A stretch of DNA of 64,000 bases from Pseudomonadota bacterium (GTDB taxonomy: Bacteria; Myxococcota_A; UBA796; SXON01): assembly GCA_030684355.1 (NCBI GenBank), contig JAUXTN010000203.1, positions 1 to 64,000 of the forward strand, in the 5' to 3' direction. Below, piece after piece: positions 31,719 to 41,259 of the stretch; within the stretch, counting starts at the first letter, position 1, and every line of letters begins with the position of its first letter. The notes below the pieces were generated by a model. The model was not told the DNA's origin. It saw only the letters and a program-made list of their open reading frames with translations, and made no database searches. The translations under genes and the position numbers were made by a program.

Positions 31719-34328
31719 TTGCGCGCCTTTTTCCTTGGTATCGTGCTGTTCGCCGCGTGCGCCGAACCCGTGTCCTCCATCGATCCGGACAAGGAGGATG
31801 CCGATGCCGACGGATGGCCCGGTGCCACGGATTGTGACGACACGGATCCCCTGGTGAACCCGAGCGCGCGGGAGGTGTGTGACGACGCCGGGATGGACGA
31901 GGACTGTGACCTGGGTGCCAACGACGCCGATCCCGAGGGTCCGACCGACCCCTCCGACTGGTACCCCGACACGGACGGGGACGGCTACGCGCCGGAGGGT
32001 GGCGTGGCGATCTCCGCGTGCGCGGCGCCCGTGGGCTACGCCGGCGCGATTGGCGACTGTGACGACGGCTCCGCGGCGGTGCACCCCGGGGCGTCGGAGC
32101 TGTGCGATCCGACGGACATCGACGAGGACTGCAACGGAGTCGCCGATGACGACGATTCCGGCACGGATCCAGGCTCTTTCCTCCTCTACTACGCGGACGT
32201 CGACGGAGACGGGTACGGAAACCCCGAGACCTCGACCACCCGGTGCGAGCCGCCCGAGGCGTACGTCGCCGATCCGGGGGACTGCGACGATAGCAACGAG
32301 CACATCTCGCCCGGCGCGGTAGAGGTGTGTGACGACGACGACACCGACGAGGACTGCAACGGCATGGCGGACGACGGCGATGCCGACCCGACCGGGCAGA
32401 GCCGCTGGTACGCCGATGAAGACGGGGACGGCTACGGAGGCGACCGCACGACCCCCGCCTGCGACCTGCCCGCGGGCCACACGGTGACGGCCACCGACTG
32501 CGACGACAGCAACCCGCTGATCTCCCCCGTGGGGACGGAGGTGTGTGACGGCGCGGGGGACGACGAGGACTGCGACACCCTGGTGGACGACGCCGATCCC
32601 ACCGTCACCGAGACCACCGTGTGGTACGGCGACGGCGACGGCGACGGGCACGGGGGCTACGCCGGGACGGCCGCGTGCATCGCACCGCCGGACCACTACG
32701 CGACCTCCACGGACTGCGACGACACCAACGCGAGCATCTCGCCGTCCGCCACGGAGGTCTGTGACGAAGGGGACGTCGACCAGGACTGCGACGGCCTCGC
32801 GGACGACGACGACACCTCGGCGAGCGGCGAGACCACCTGGTACGTCGATCTCGACGGGGACGGGTGGGGCACGACCGACGCGACGCTGGCCCGGTGCGAC
32901 GAGCCCGCCGGCTACGCGGCGGCCGCGGACGACTGCGACGACGCCGATGACGACATCTCCCCCGGCGAGCCCGAGATCTGCGGGGACGGCGTGGATCAGG
33001 ACTGCGACAGCGAGGATCCCGACTGCCGCTACACCGGCAGCGCGGACCCCGACGACGACTTCATCGCCAAGGTCTACGGCGGCGCCAGCGGCGACGAGCT
33101 GGGGCACCGGGTCGAGGGCGGAGACTTCGACGGTGACGGCGTGGGCGACCTGATGCTGTCCGCCCCCTCGGCGACCTACCTCTCGAGCGGCTACGGCATC
33201 GTGGTCGGGCACTACGGGGTCATGTCGACGAGCGTGGTGCTCGCGACGTACGCCGACGACGTGCTCTACTACAACGTCGACAGCGACCACGCCGGATCGT
33301 ACGGCAACCTGCTCGTCAACCTCGGGGATCTCGACGGGGACGCCGCGGACGACCTCCTGATCGGCGGCGCCGACGAGGCCGCGTGGGTGCACCTCGGCGG
33401 CGGCAGCGCCGGGATCATGTCGACCAACAACGAGGGGGACTTCACGTGCTCCAGCGCCGCGGCCGGCGGGGACATGACCTCCGCCGCCGGGAGCAACGAC
33501 TGGCTCTGCGGCTACGGCGAGGACGACATCTTCGGCACCAACCGCGGCTCCATCGTCGTGTACGACGGCCCGTCGACCGCGGACACCGTGTTCCTCGGCG
33601 AATCGGACTCCGACTACGCGGGCAACGGGGTGGCCGCCGGAGACGTGGACGGCGATGGCTACTCGGACCTCTGGATCGGCGCCTACGGCGACGACGACGC
33701 CGCGAGCTCGGCGGGCGCGGCGTACCTCGTCTACGGGCCGGTGTCGGGCGGGCTCATCGCGCTGTCCACGGCGGACGCGAAGGTGCTCGGGGCGGGGAGC
33801 AGCAACCTCTTCGGGACACGCGTGGCGATGCCGGGCGACGTCGACGGCGACGGCTACGACGACCTGCTCGCCTCCGCGCCCTTCGCCAGCTCGACGGGCG
33901 TGTGGGAGGGCAAGGTGTACCTGTTCACGAGCGTCCCGGCGGGCAGCTCGGGGGCGGCGGCGTCCGCCGAGGCGACGTTCGTGGGGGAGAACAGCAGCCT
34001 GTTCCTCGGCGCGAACAAGTTCACCGGTGGGGACGTGGACGGTGACAGTGACCTCGACCTCCTCTTCGGTAGCCCGCAGGACGCCGACGGCGGGGCCACG
34101 GCGGGCGCGACGTGGCTCGTGTACGGCCCGCACAGCGGCACGACGCCGCTGACCGGGGCGGACGCGTCGTGGCGCGGTGACGACGCCGCGGATCTGCTCG
34201 GCACCGATGTCACGCTGGTGCCCGACCAGGACGGGGACGGCGACAGCGAGATCGCCATGGGTGCGCCGGCCGGGGACGCGGGGAGCTACACCGGGCGCGG
34301 CGCCGTCTGGGTGCTCGAAGGTCGGTAA
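31719..34328 (+). CDS. MopE-like metal-binding lipoprotein with FG-GAP repeats
   Basis: 869 residues from the TTG at 31719, chosen because AGGAG lies six bases before it and it begins a short signal ending in the lipobox FAAC; the frame is open 28 codons further upstream. Residues about 25-440 are repeated DxDGDGYG / DCDDxxxxxxPGxxExCDxxDxDCDG units of the MopE type (metal-binding surface proteins). Residues about 445-869 contain FG-GAP/integrin-alpha-like repeats (GGDFDGDGVGDLMLSAP, DLDGDAADDLLIGG, AGDVDGDGYSDLWIGA, GDVDGDGYDDLLASAP), which form a calcium-stabilised beta-propeller. Likely a cell-surface binding protein. Role inferred from family only. Confidence 0.88.
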   Translation: MRAFFLGIVLFAACAEPVSSIDPDKEDADADGWPGATDCDDTDPLVNPSAREVCDDAGMDEDCDLGANDADPEGPTDPSDWYPDTDGDGYAPEGGVAISACAAPVGYAGAIGDCDDGSAAVHPGASELCDPTDIDEDCNGVADDDDSGTDPGSFLLYYADVDGDGYGNPETSTTRCEPPEAYVADPGDCDDSNEHISPGAVEVCDDDDTDEDCNGMADDGDADPTGQSRWYADEDGDGYGGDRTTPACDLPAGHTVTATDCDDSNPLISPVGTEVCDGAGDDEDCDTLVDDADPTVTETTVWYGDGDGDGHGGYAGTAACIAPPDHYATSTDCDDTNASISPSATEVCDEGDVDQDCDGLADDDDTSASGETTWYVDLDGDGWGTTDATLARCDEPAGYAAAADDCDDADDDISPGEPEICGDGVDQDCDSEDPDCRYTGSADPDDDFIAKVYGGASGDELGHRVEGGDFDGDGVGDLMLSAPSATYLSSGYGIVVGHYGVMSTSVVLATYADDVLYYNVDSDHAGSYGNLLVNLGDLDGDAADDLLIGGADEAAWVHLGGGSAGIMSTNNEGDFTCSSAAAGGDMTSAAGSNDWLCGYGEDDIFGTNRGSIVVYDGPSTADTVFLGESDSDYAGNGVAAGDVDGDGYSDLWIGAYGDDDAASSAGAAYLVYGPVSGGLIALSTADAKVLGAGSSNLFGTRVAMPGDVDGDGYDDLLASAPFASSTGVWEGKVYLFTSVPAGSSGAAASAEATFVGENSSLFLGANKFTGGDVDGDSDLDLLFGSPQDADGGATAGATWLVYGPHSGTTPLTGADASWRGDDAADLLGTDVTLVPDQDGDGDSEIAMGAPAGDAGSYTGRGAVWVLEGR

Positions 34329-34389
34329 CGCGGGCAGCAGAGGTCGACGTGGTTTCGCCATCCGGGTAGGCGGCGCGGCCGAGGTGCCC

Positions 34390-35046
34390 ATGTCCGCGTC
34401 TGCCGAGCCCGCCCCCAACGTCCCTGCGAACGACGACGGCGGTGACCGTCGCTTCGAGTTCCTGGCGGGGCTCACCCTCGCCGTCTTCGCGGCGGTGCTC
34501 GCCGTCGTCGACCTCGGCGGCGGCAAGTACGGCGACGACGAGATCATCGGCACGAACGAGAAGGCGTCGCTCTACCAGTGGTACCAGAGCAAGAGCATCA
34601 AGCAGTCGCTCGTCGAGCAGCAGCAGGGCCTGCTCACGGCGCTGCTGGACGCCGGTGCGGTCGCGCCCTCGGGGGTGGAGACCATCCGAGCGGAGATCGG
34701 GGCCGCGGACACCGAGGTGAAGCGCTACGACGCCGAGAAGAAGGAGCTGCTCCTGGGCTCCGCGGCGGTGGGTCCGGAGGGGCAGGTCCTCGAGGTCGAC
34801 GGGCAGAAGGGCCAGATCGTCGGGACGAAGCCCTGGGAGGTGACGCTCGCGACGCTCGGGGCCGCCGGCGACAAGTTCGACCTCTCCACCTTGTGGCTCC
34901 AGCTCTGCCTGGTGCTGGGCGCGGTGAGCCTCGTCTTGCAGGAGCAGCGGCTGAAGAACGTGTTCTACGGCGCGATGGTGGTCGGCGGCGTCGTCGGAAC
35001 CGTCTACGGGGTGCTCGCGTTCCAGGTGGCGATGACGCTGGGGTAG
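34390..35046 (+). CDS. DUF4337-like membrane protein
   Basis: 218 residues. One hydrophobic segment near residues 25-45 (FLAGLTLAVFAAVLAVVDLG), then YQWYQSKSIKQSL, which matches the DUF4337 core, a charged helical coil that may be a coiled coil (IRAEIGAADTEVKRYDAEKKEL), and two C-terminal membrane segments (WLQLCLVLGAVSLVL, VVGGVVGTVYGVLAFQVA). Function unknown. Start at the ATG 34390; the upstream frame is a shadow of the preceding gene. Free-standing, 61 bp after the MopE-like gene. Confidence 0.75.
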   Translation: MSASAEPAPNVPANDDGGDRRFEFLAGLTLAVFAAVLAVVDLGGGKYGDDEIIGTNEKASLYQWYQSKSIKQSLVEQQQGLLTALLDAGAVAPSGVETIRAEIGAADTEVKRYDAEKKELLLGSAAVGPEGQVLEVDGQKGQIVGTKPWEVTLATLGAAGDKFDLSTLWLQLCLVLGAVSLVLQEQRLKNVFYGAMVVGGVVGTVYGVLAFQVAMTLG

Positions 35047-35088
35047 CCAGCCCGCGCGCGCACGGCCGGAGGGAGCGGGTCGGCGTCG

Positions 35089-36369
35089 CTACTCCTGGAG
35101 CTGGGCCCGCACCTCGGCCGGGCGCGCCGCGATCATCTCGAGGACCCCCGCCGCGTGGCACGGCATCTCCTTCTTGGGGTCCTGCTCGCACGCCACCGCG
35201 ATCTTCGACGCGGTCTCCTGGGCGTGCGTGTAGAGGTCCCATCGCTCCCAGGTGGCGGCCACGTAGCGCAGCTCCTCGTCGAGGCGCTCCATGCACGCCG
35301 GAGAGGCCTCGCACCGCGTCGCCAGCTCCCCCGCGTAGCCGCCGTGCACGGCCAGCCCGTCGCGGAAGGTCTGGTCCTGCCCCCACGGGATCATCCACCA
35401 CCGGTCGCTCTGGAGCCCGTGGTAGAGGAGGAAGTTGTTGCCGCGCCCGACGTACCCGTCGCGGTGACCGAGCACGAGGTCCAACGCCCACATCCGGAAG
35501 AGCGCGTCCGCGTCGAAGCGGTCCTCCAGCCACGCGAGGTAGGTGTCGGGCGTGGTGGCGAGGAGCCCCGCCTGGAGCGCCGCGAGGTCACTCCAGGGCT
35601 CGACCAGCTCGCCCTGGCGGTGCATGTCGAAGCGGGCGGGGTCGCTGTCGTCCAGGTCGACACCGTAGCCGCCCTCGTAGATCGGCCCGGCGGCGTCCCG
35701 CGGGAACGCGCGCTCGGCAAAGGTGCCGTCGATGGTCTCGAGCACGCCATAGAGGCCCATGCGCTGGCCATCCAGCCACACCTCGGCGTAGCCGTGCCGT
35801 GGCGCCGGCACCCCGAGGCGGCGGTACATCCAGTAGGCCTCGTGCTCCCGGATCATGCTCCCGTCCTGCACCATCGCGTTGAGGGTGATGCGCTGGAGGC
35901 CGAAGAAGCGCTGGTCGACCTCGTACTCCTGGAAGTCGATCTTGAACGACGCCTTCTCCGGGAGGTCCCGGTAGGAGAAGCTCCCCTTCAACCGGAGCCC
36001 CACGAGCCAGCGCTGCTCGCCGAAGCGGAGCGTGGCGGGCACGTCCTCGCGGGGCTCGTCGGCGAGCGCGAGGCGGGCCGCCGCGTCGAGCTCGAGATCG
36101 ATGCGATGCACGCTCCCCTCGGCGAACAGGGCGTCGGACGCCATGGGGGGCTCGGGCGCCGGGGCCGCCCACGCGTCCAGCATCTCGTCCCCGATCGGCA
36201 GCGGCGCGTCCGGCCCCAGCGCCGGGCGCGCGAAGACCTCCGCCTCCTCGGGCCCGACTCCGCTGTCGAGTCCGGCGACGATCCCCGTCTCCGTGCATCC
36301 GGCCAGGCCCAGGACCGCCACGAGCCGGTACCCCTGCCGCCATCCGGGGTCTCGCGTGGGCTCCGACAT
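35089..36369 (-). CDS. CotH kinase family lipoprotein
   Basis: 426 residues from the ATG at 36369 with GGGAG upstream; signal with lipobox LGLAGC. CotH-type kinase signatures: KASFKIDF, REHEAYWMYRRLGVPAPRHGYAEVW, LGHRDGYVGRGNNFLLYHG and WWMIPWGQDQTFR (the metal-binding Asp). CotH kinases are secreted, atypical kinases that phosphorylate spore-coat or surface proteins; many bacterial members are called so only by fold. Free-standing on the minus strand between a small membrane gene and a beta-barrel candidate. Confidence 0.88.
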   Translation of the reverse strand: MSEPTRDPGWRQGYRLVAVLGLAGCTETGIVAGLDSGVGPEEAEVFARPALGPDAPLPIGDEMLDAWAAPAPEPPMASDALFAEGSVHRIDLELDAAARLALADEPREDVPATLRFGEQRWLVGLRLKGSFSYRDLPEKASFKIDFQEYEVDQRFFGLQRITLNAMVQDGSMIREHEAYWMYRRLGVPAPRHGYAEVWLDGQRMGLYGVLETIDGTFAERAFPRDAAGPIYEGGYGVDLDDSDPARFDMHRQGELVEPWSDLAALQAGLLATTPDTYLAWLEDRFDADALFRMWALDLVLGHRDGYVGRGNNFLLYHGLQSDRWWMIPWGQDQTFRDGLAVHGGYAGELATRCEASPACMERLDEELRYVAATWERWDLYTHAQETASKIAVACEQDPKKEMPCHAAGVLEMIAARPAEVRAQLQE

Positions 36370-36502
36370 GGCGCATCTCCCAGGCAAAACCTGGATCTCC
36401 ACGCGCGCGACGGCGCGCCCGCCCCGGTCCGGACTTGTCATCACCATGGCCGGCCATGCTCATGCTTGCGCCGTGGGCCACCTGCGGCGGCTCACCGTCG
36501 GT

Positions 36503-37174
36503 TCAGAACACGAACCCGCCGCGCAGGCTGCCGGAGATGGCCGGGCTCACGCCCGCGGTCACGGCGGTCTCCATGAACCAGCGCTCGCCGACGTGCTGGT
36601 AGGCGAGCGAGACCCCGCCGCTCGCGATGCCGCCGCGGATCCGGTTGGCGTGGGAGCTGCCCATGCGCACGGTCATCCCGACGTTCCAGTGGTCGAACCC
36701 CGGGAGACGGTCCGCGGGGATGAGCGGGCCGGCCTCGGTCGTGACCACGACGAGCGGCACGAACGTGTCGAACCGTACGCGGGAGAAGCCGCTCTCCACC
36801 GCCAGCCCCAGGCCGCCACCGATGGACCGGCTCGACTCCATCTCCGTGTGGTCCCACGCCGCGCCGAACACCACCGGGCCCGCCCGGAACCACTTCGACT
36901 CGATGAGGTTGAAGCGCGCGCCCGCGCCCACCACGGTCGAGCCGACCGCCACCAGCGCCGTGCCGCTGACGGAGAGGCGCCGGGTGGGCGCCCAGGCCGC
37001 CGTGGCCCCGACCCAGGTGCCCGCGAAGCTGTCGTCCGCCGCGGCGAGCACCGTGGTGCCCGCGTAGGCGAACCCCTTGTCCATCGCCCCGGCGCCGGGG
37101 TGCCAGAGGCTCGAGGCGAGGTCGGAGGCGGCGGCCGGCGCCAAGAGGGCGGAGAGGGCGAGGGTGGTCAACAT
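36503..37174 (-). CDS. Outer-membrane beta-barrel-like exported protein
   Basis: 223 residues from the ATG at 37174 with GGAG upstream; signal peptide MLTTLALSALLAPAAA. The mature protein has regular alternating beta strands (TWVGATAAWAPTRRLSVSGTALVAVG, GLAVESGFSRVRFDTFVPLVVV) and ends in a Phe (LRGGFVF), which is the usual outer-membrane C-terminal signature. Size suggests an 8-strand or similar small barrel. No named family recognised. 133 bp upstream of the CotH gene start on the same strand. Confidence 0.7.
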   Translation of the reverse strand: MLTTLALSALLAPAAASDLASSLWHPGAGAMDKGFAYAGTTVLAAADDSFAGTWVGATAAWAPTRRLSVSGTALVAVGSTVVGAGARFNLIESKWFRAGPVVFGAAWDHTEMESSRSIGGGLGLAVESGFSRVRFDTFVPLVVVTTEAGPLIPADRLPGFDHWNVGMTVRMGSSHANRIRGGIASGGVSLAYQHVGERWFMETAVTAGVSPAISGSLRGGFVF

Positions 37175-37295
37175 GGGGGCTCCGGTGCGCCAGGGGGGAA
37201 AGCAAGCGGCGTGCCGGGGGGCCAGACCGCAGCTTGCGCCCATCCTTTCACACCTCGACCCCGGCCGGCCACGACATCCGTGGAACGATGCGCGA

Positions 37296-39074
37296 TCACC
37301 CGGCCTGGACGGGCTCGGCGTCGCGCGGTGGGGCATCCGGATGGGCGGGCAGGGTGAAGTGGAACGCCGCCCCCGCGTCGGGAGCCCCCTCGGCCGAGAC
37401 GCGTCCGCCGTGCCGATGCACGATGCGTCGGACGATCGCGAGCCCGATGCCGGTCCCCTCGAATTCCTCCACGGTGTGCAGCCGCTGGAAGGGCTGGAAG
37501 AGGCGGCGCGCGTAGGCCATGTCGAAGCCCGCGCCGTTGTCGCGCACGGTCACGGACACCTCGTCCCCCACGAGCTCGCAGCTCACGGTGATCTCCGCGG
37601 CCTCGGTGTTCCGGGTGAACTTCCAGGCGTTCCCGAGCAGGTTCTCCATCACGATGCGGAGGAGCCGTGGGTCGCCCCGCACCCGCATCCGCTCGGGGAT
37701 GTGGACCGTGACCGCGCGCCCCGGGTCGCGGACCTGCAGCTCGGCGATCACCTCGTTCGCGATGCGCGCGAGGTCGACGTCGTCGGGCTCGAGGGTCACC
37801 CGGGTGCTCCGCGAGAGCTGGAGCATGTCGTCGATGAGCTGCCGCATCCGGGCAACCCCCGCCCGGACGCGGCGCAGGTGCCCCTGCCCCGTGGCGTCGA
37901 GCAGCGCGCCCTGGTCCTCGAGCAGGGCCTGGCTGAAGCCGTCGATGGCGCGCAGCGGCGCCCGGAGGTCGTGGGAGACGCTGTAGGCGAAGGCCTCGAG
38001 CTCCTCGTTGGCGGCCGCCAGGTCGCGGGTGCGGGCCTCGAGCTGCGCGTTCATGCTCTGGGTGGCCTCGGCATGCCGGCTCGCCGTCAAGTCGCGCGTC
38101 ACGACGGCGTACCCCAGCAGATCCCCGTTCGTGCGGATCGCGCTCACGACGGTGTTCGACCAGAACTGCGAGCCGTCCCGGCGGGCCCCCCAGCCCTCGA
38201 CCTCAGCGCGGCCGGTGTTCCGGGCCGCCTCCAGCAGGTCCCCGACCGCCCCCTCGGGCCGCGACGTAGGCAGGAGCAGCGCGGCGTGGCGCCCGATCGC
38301 CTCCGCCTCGGACCACCCGTAGATGCGCTGGGCGCCGGCGTTCCAGGAGGAGATCGCGCCAGCATCGTCGATCATGAAGATCGCGTAGTCGACGACCGCC
38401 TGCACGAGCAGCCGCAGCCGCTCCTCCGACGACCGCCGCTGCTCCTCGGCCCGCATCCGCTCGGCCAGCTCGGTCCGGAGCGCGGCCTCCGCGGCCTCGG
38501 CCCGGGTGCGGGCGGCGCGCTCGGCCGTGTAGAGGCGGGCGTTGTCGATGGCGAGGGCCGCGCGCTCCCCGAGGTCCCGCAGCAGCGCCACCTCCTCGTC
38601 CGTGTGCGGCTCCTGCCGCTGGCACCGCACGACGAGGATGCCGCCCAGCACCCGCCCGCGGGCGATGAGCGGCACGCCCAGGAAGTAGGTGACGGGCAGG
38701 CTCGACCAGAGGGTGCGCTGGTCCGCCGTCAGCCCCATGGGGAGGGCGGTGGGCGAGATCTGCAGCCGCACGAACCTACGCTCGCCGAGGAGCTGCTGCC
38801 AGATGCCCGCACCCGGGTCGGGATCCGTCGCGAGGGAGACCGCCCGGATCCGCAGCAGGAGCGCCGCGTCGGCGTGGTACTGCGCGACCGCCCGCAAGGC
38901 GCCGTCGTCGCCGAGCAGACGGATGACGCAGGCGTCCCCCGTGAGGGCACCGACGCGTTCGACCACGAGTTGGACCAGCCTCTTCTCGTCGGTCACGGCT
39001 TCCGCGAAGGCGTTCGCGAGGTCGGCGAGGACCTGATCCCGGAGGGCCGCCGCCGGCTCGGGGCACCGTAGCAT
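37296..39074 (-). CDS. Cytoplasmic sensor histidine kinase (GAF-PAS-HisKA-HATPase)
   Basis: 592 residues, no membrane segment. Residues about 15-190 form a GAF domain (LVQLVVERVGALTG, FLGVPLIARGRVLGGILVV), followed by a coiled linker, a PAS domain about residues 220-340 (AVVDYAIFMIDDAGAISSWNAGAQRIYGW), then HisKA with SVSHDLRAPLR (phospho-acceptor His368) and HATPase with NLLGNAWKFT, DNGAGFDM and GTGIGLAIVRRI. The H-box and the YARRLFQPFQRLH segment match the bacteriophytochrome-like subgroup, but the GAF lacks an obvious chromophore Cys. No response regulator is adjacent, so it is an orphan kinase. The Ser/Thr kinase gene begins 58 bp upstream in the window's minus-strand order. Confidence 0.92.
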   Translation of the reverse strand: MLRCPEPAAALRDQVLADLANAFAEAVTDEKRLVQLVVERVGALTGDACVIRLLGDDGALRAVAQYHADAALLLRIRAVSLATDPDPGAGIWQQLLGERRFVRLQISPTALPMGLTADQRTLWSSLPVTYFLGVPLIARGRVLGGILVVRCQRQEPHTDEEVALLRDLGERAALAIDNARLYTAERAARTRAEAAEAALRTELAERMRAEEQRRSSEERLRLLVQAVVDYAIFMIDDAGAISSWNAGAQRIYGWSEAEAIGRHAALLLPTSRPEGAVGDLLEAARNTGRAEVEGWGARRDGSQFWSNTVVSAIRTNGDLLGYAVVTRDLTASRHAEATQSMNAQLEARTRDLAAANEELEAFAYSVSHDLRAPLRAIDGFSQALLEDQGALLDATGQGHLRRVRAGVARMRQLIDDMLQLSRSTRVTLEPDDVDLARIANEVIAELQVRDPGRAVTVHIPERMRVRGDPRLLRIVMENLLGNAWKFTRNTEAAEITVSCELVGDEVSVTVRDNGAGFDMAYARRLFQPFQRLHTVEEFEGTGIGLAIVRRIVHRHGGRVSAEGAPDAGAAFHFTLPAHPDAPPRDAEPVQAG

Positions 39075-39132
39075 CCCTCAAAGCTGCACACCCCGCGCCG
39101 CCTCGGCATCCCGGCCAGGGGGGGTCCCCGGC

Positions 39133-40296
39133 CTAGAATCGGCGTTCGAGGTTCTCCAAGGAGAGCTCGTGGAAGCGGCGACCGAGCCCGCGCACCAACG
39201 CGCCCATCCACCGATCCCGGCCGAGCTCCGCATCCAGCGCCTCCCGGGTGATCACCCGCGTCACGACCTCCGTCAACGCGACGACCGACGCCGTGCGCGG
39301 CCCGCCGACGAGCAGCGCGGCCTCGCCGAAGATCTCGCCGGGCCCGATCTCCGCGATCGGCCCCCCGTTCTGGCGCACCTCGCACGTGCCGGACACGAGG
39401 ATGTAGGCGGAATCGGCGTCGTCGCCCTCGCGCACGATCTCGGAGTCGGGCGGGAATACCCGCAGCTCGAACCACCAGCCCCCCTCGCGCACGGCCTGGA
39501 GATCGGCCCCCATCGCGGTGACGTCCGGGTAGCGGCGGTCGGCGTCCGGCTCCAAGGCCTTCATCGCGATGCGGACCAGCTCGGCGGGGAGGTTCCGGGT
39601 CGGGGCCACGTCCGCCGGCGCCCGCGGACGGCGCCCTGCCCGCGCGCTCGCGACCCGCTCCTCCGGTGTCGCGCCCACGTTCGGGCGGCCCCCGCACAAG
39701 GCGTAGTAGAGGAGCCCGCCCACGCCCCACACGTCCGCGCGGCCGTCACACGACTCGCCGCGGGCCTGCTCCGGCGCGACCCACGCGGTGGTGCCGGCGT
39801 AGGGCGCGTCGGAGACGCCATCCACCTGCGCGATGCCCCAGTCCATCAGGTAGACCTGCCCGAAGCGGCCCACCATCACGTTCTCGGGCTTGAGGTCCCG
39901 ATGCACCACCCGGCGGTCGTGGGCGAAGGCGAGGGCGTCGCAGACCTTCACGAGGATGTCGACGACCTTGCCGAGCATCCCGACGCCAAACGGCTCCCCA
40001 CGTACGAGCGCGGACAGCGTCGCGCCCTCCACCCGCTTCATCGTGAACCAGGTCGCGCCCAGGTCGTGCACCGGCACGATGTTGGGGTGCTCGAGCTGGG
40101 CGGTGATGCACGCCTCCCGGCGGAACCGGGCAAGCTGGACGGGGTCGGTCGACTTCGCGATCTTCGTCGCCACGGAGCGCCCCAGCACCCGATCCAGCGT
40201 GAGGTGCACGGCCGCGGTGCCACCCTGGGCGAACGCGCCGCAATCGTCGTAGCGGTCGGGAGGTGGCGCGGGAGCGGGAGCGGGAGAATCGGACAT
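39133..40296 (-). CDS. Ser/Thr protein kinase fused to a cyclic-nucleotide-binding domain
   Basis: 387 residues. Kinase domain residues 15-275: glycine loop GAFAQGGTAAVHL, the ATP Lys45 in VATKIAK, the catalytic HRDLKPEN (Asp134), DWG (152-154; DFG variant common in bacterial kinases), and WVAPEQA with the APE motif altered to APEQ. Residues about 280-385 are a cNMP-binding beta-roll (FPPDSEIVREGDDADSAYILVSGTCEV, GPGEIFGEAALLVGGPRTASVVA), including the conserved GEAALL-x4-RTA pocket, so cyclic nucleotide binding is plausible. Kinase plus cNMP domain on one polypeptide is the layout of eukaryotic PKG but in bacteria is rare. No membrane segment. It may be co-transcribed with the M48 gene upstream (41 bp). 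Confidence 0.9.
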   Translation of the reverse strand: MSDSPAPAPAPPPDRYDDCGAFAQGGTAAVHLTLDRVLGRSVATKIAKSTDPVQLARFRREACITAQLEHPNIVPVHDLGATWFTMKRVEGATLSALVRGEPFGVGMLGKVVDILVKVCDALAFAHDRRVVHRDLKPENVMVGRFGQVYLMDWGIAQVDGVSDAPYAGTTAWVAPEQARGESCDGRADVWGVGGLLYYALCGGRPNVGATPEERVASARAGRRPRAPADVAPTRNLPAELVRIAMKALEPDADRRYPDVTAMGADLQAVREGGWWFELRVFPPDSEIVREGDDADSAYILVSGTCEVRQNGGPIAEIGPGEIFGEAALLVGGPRTASVVALTEVVTRVITREALDAELGRDRWMGALVRGLGRRFHELSLENLERRF

Positions 40297-40337
40297 ACGG
40301 CAAGTCTAACGAGGGCCGCGGGCTTCGCGTCGCATGC

Positions 40338-41189
40338 CTACGACCCCCGAGGCCGCCCACGCGTCGGCGCCGGTGGGCGGAGCGCCCTCTGGACGCGTTG
40401 GTGCACGTCCTTGCCCTCCTCGCCGCCCTCCCACCCGCGCCCACGGATGATCTCGCGGACCCGATCGATGCGCGCGCCCGTCGCGGGGTGAGACGACAAC
40501 CAGATGAGCACGGCGGGCGGATCGCCCTGCATCTCCCGCACCCGCTTGAAGAAGCGCACGAGCCCGGCGGGGTCGTACCCGGCGCGATGCAGGTAGGCGA
40601 TCCCCAGCTGATCGGCCTCGTTCTCCTCGCCACGCCCGTGCGCCGCGAGGACGCCGCCGCCCAACAGCGAGGCCGCCACCTGCTTGATCTCCTCGGGGTC
40701 CCTCCCGAGCGCGAGGCTTGCGAGGGCCTGGTACCCCATCGCGAGGGCGAGGCGGCGCGCGGGGTGCTTCGCCACGATGTGGCCGAGCTCGTGGCCGAGG
40801 ACGCCGGCCACCTCGGCCTCGTCCCCCGCCGCGAGCAGGAGCCCCGAGAACACGTAGAGGTGCCCCCCGGGGGTCGCGAACGCGTTGACGATCTTGAGAT
40901 CGTCGATGACGTGCACGTGGACCTCGTCGGTGGCACCCTCGCGCCGCACCTCGGTGGCCAGCCGCGCGACGATGTCCTCGACGTAGTCGACCACGAACGG
41001 GTCACGCACGTACTCCACGCCCTGGTGGTCGAGCTCCTTGTGGATCTGGCGCCCGATCTCGCGCTCCTGCGCTTCGGAGACGAGCGCGGTCGCCACCTTG
41101 GTCTCGAGCTTCACGCGCTGCCGTGCGGTGCACGCGGGAGCCCCCCCGACCGACAGCGCGAGCGCCGCTACGAGCCACCACCTGCGCAT
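40338..41189 (-). CDS. M48 family zinc metalloprotease lipoprotein
   Basis: 283 residues. Signal ending in a lipobox (GAPAC), then a peptidase of the M48/Ste24 type: GHELGHIVAKHPARR is the HExxH with the third zinc ligand in ENEADQLGIAYLHRAGYDP. NAFATPGGHLYVFSGLL is a conserved M48C segment. The protein resembles BepA-like periplasmic metalloproteases that act in outer-membrane protein quality control. The ribosome site is a G-run directly before the ATG. Followed 41 bp later by the Ser/Thr kinase gene. Confidence 0.9.
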   Translation of the reverse strand: MRRWWLVAALALSVGGAPACTARQRVKLETKVATALVSEAQEREIGRQIHKELDHQGVEYVRDPFVVDYVEDIVARLATEVRREGATDEVHVHVIDDLKIVNAFATPGGHLYVFSGLLLAAGDEAEVAGVLGHELGHIVAKHPARRLALAMGYQALASLALGRDPEEIKQVAASLLGGGVLAAHGRGEENEADQLGIAYLHRAGYDPAGLVRFFKRVREMQGDPPAVLIWLSSHPATGARIDRVREIIRGRGWEGGEEGKDVHQRVQRALRPPAPTRGRPRGS

Positions 41190-41259
41190 CTCTCCCCCCC
41201 ACCTGGGGGTTAGACGCGCGAGGCCCCGGCGAGCGTCCCCGGGGCGTCCAGGACACCGG

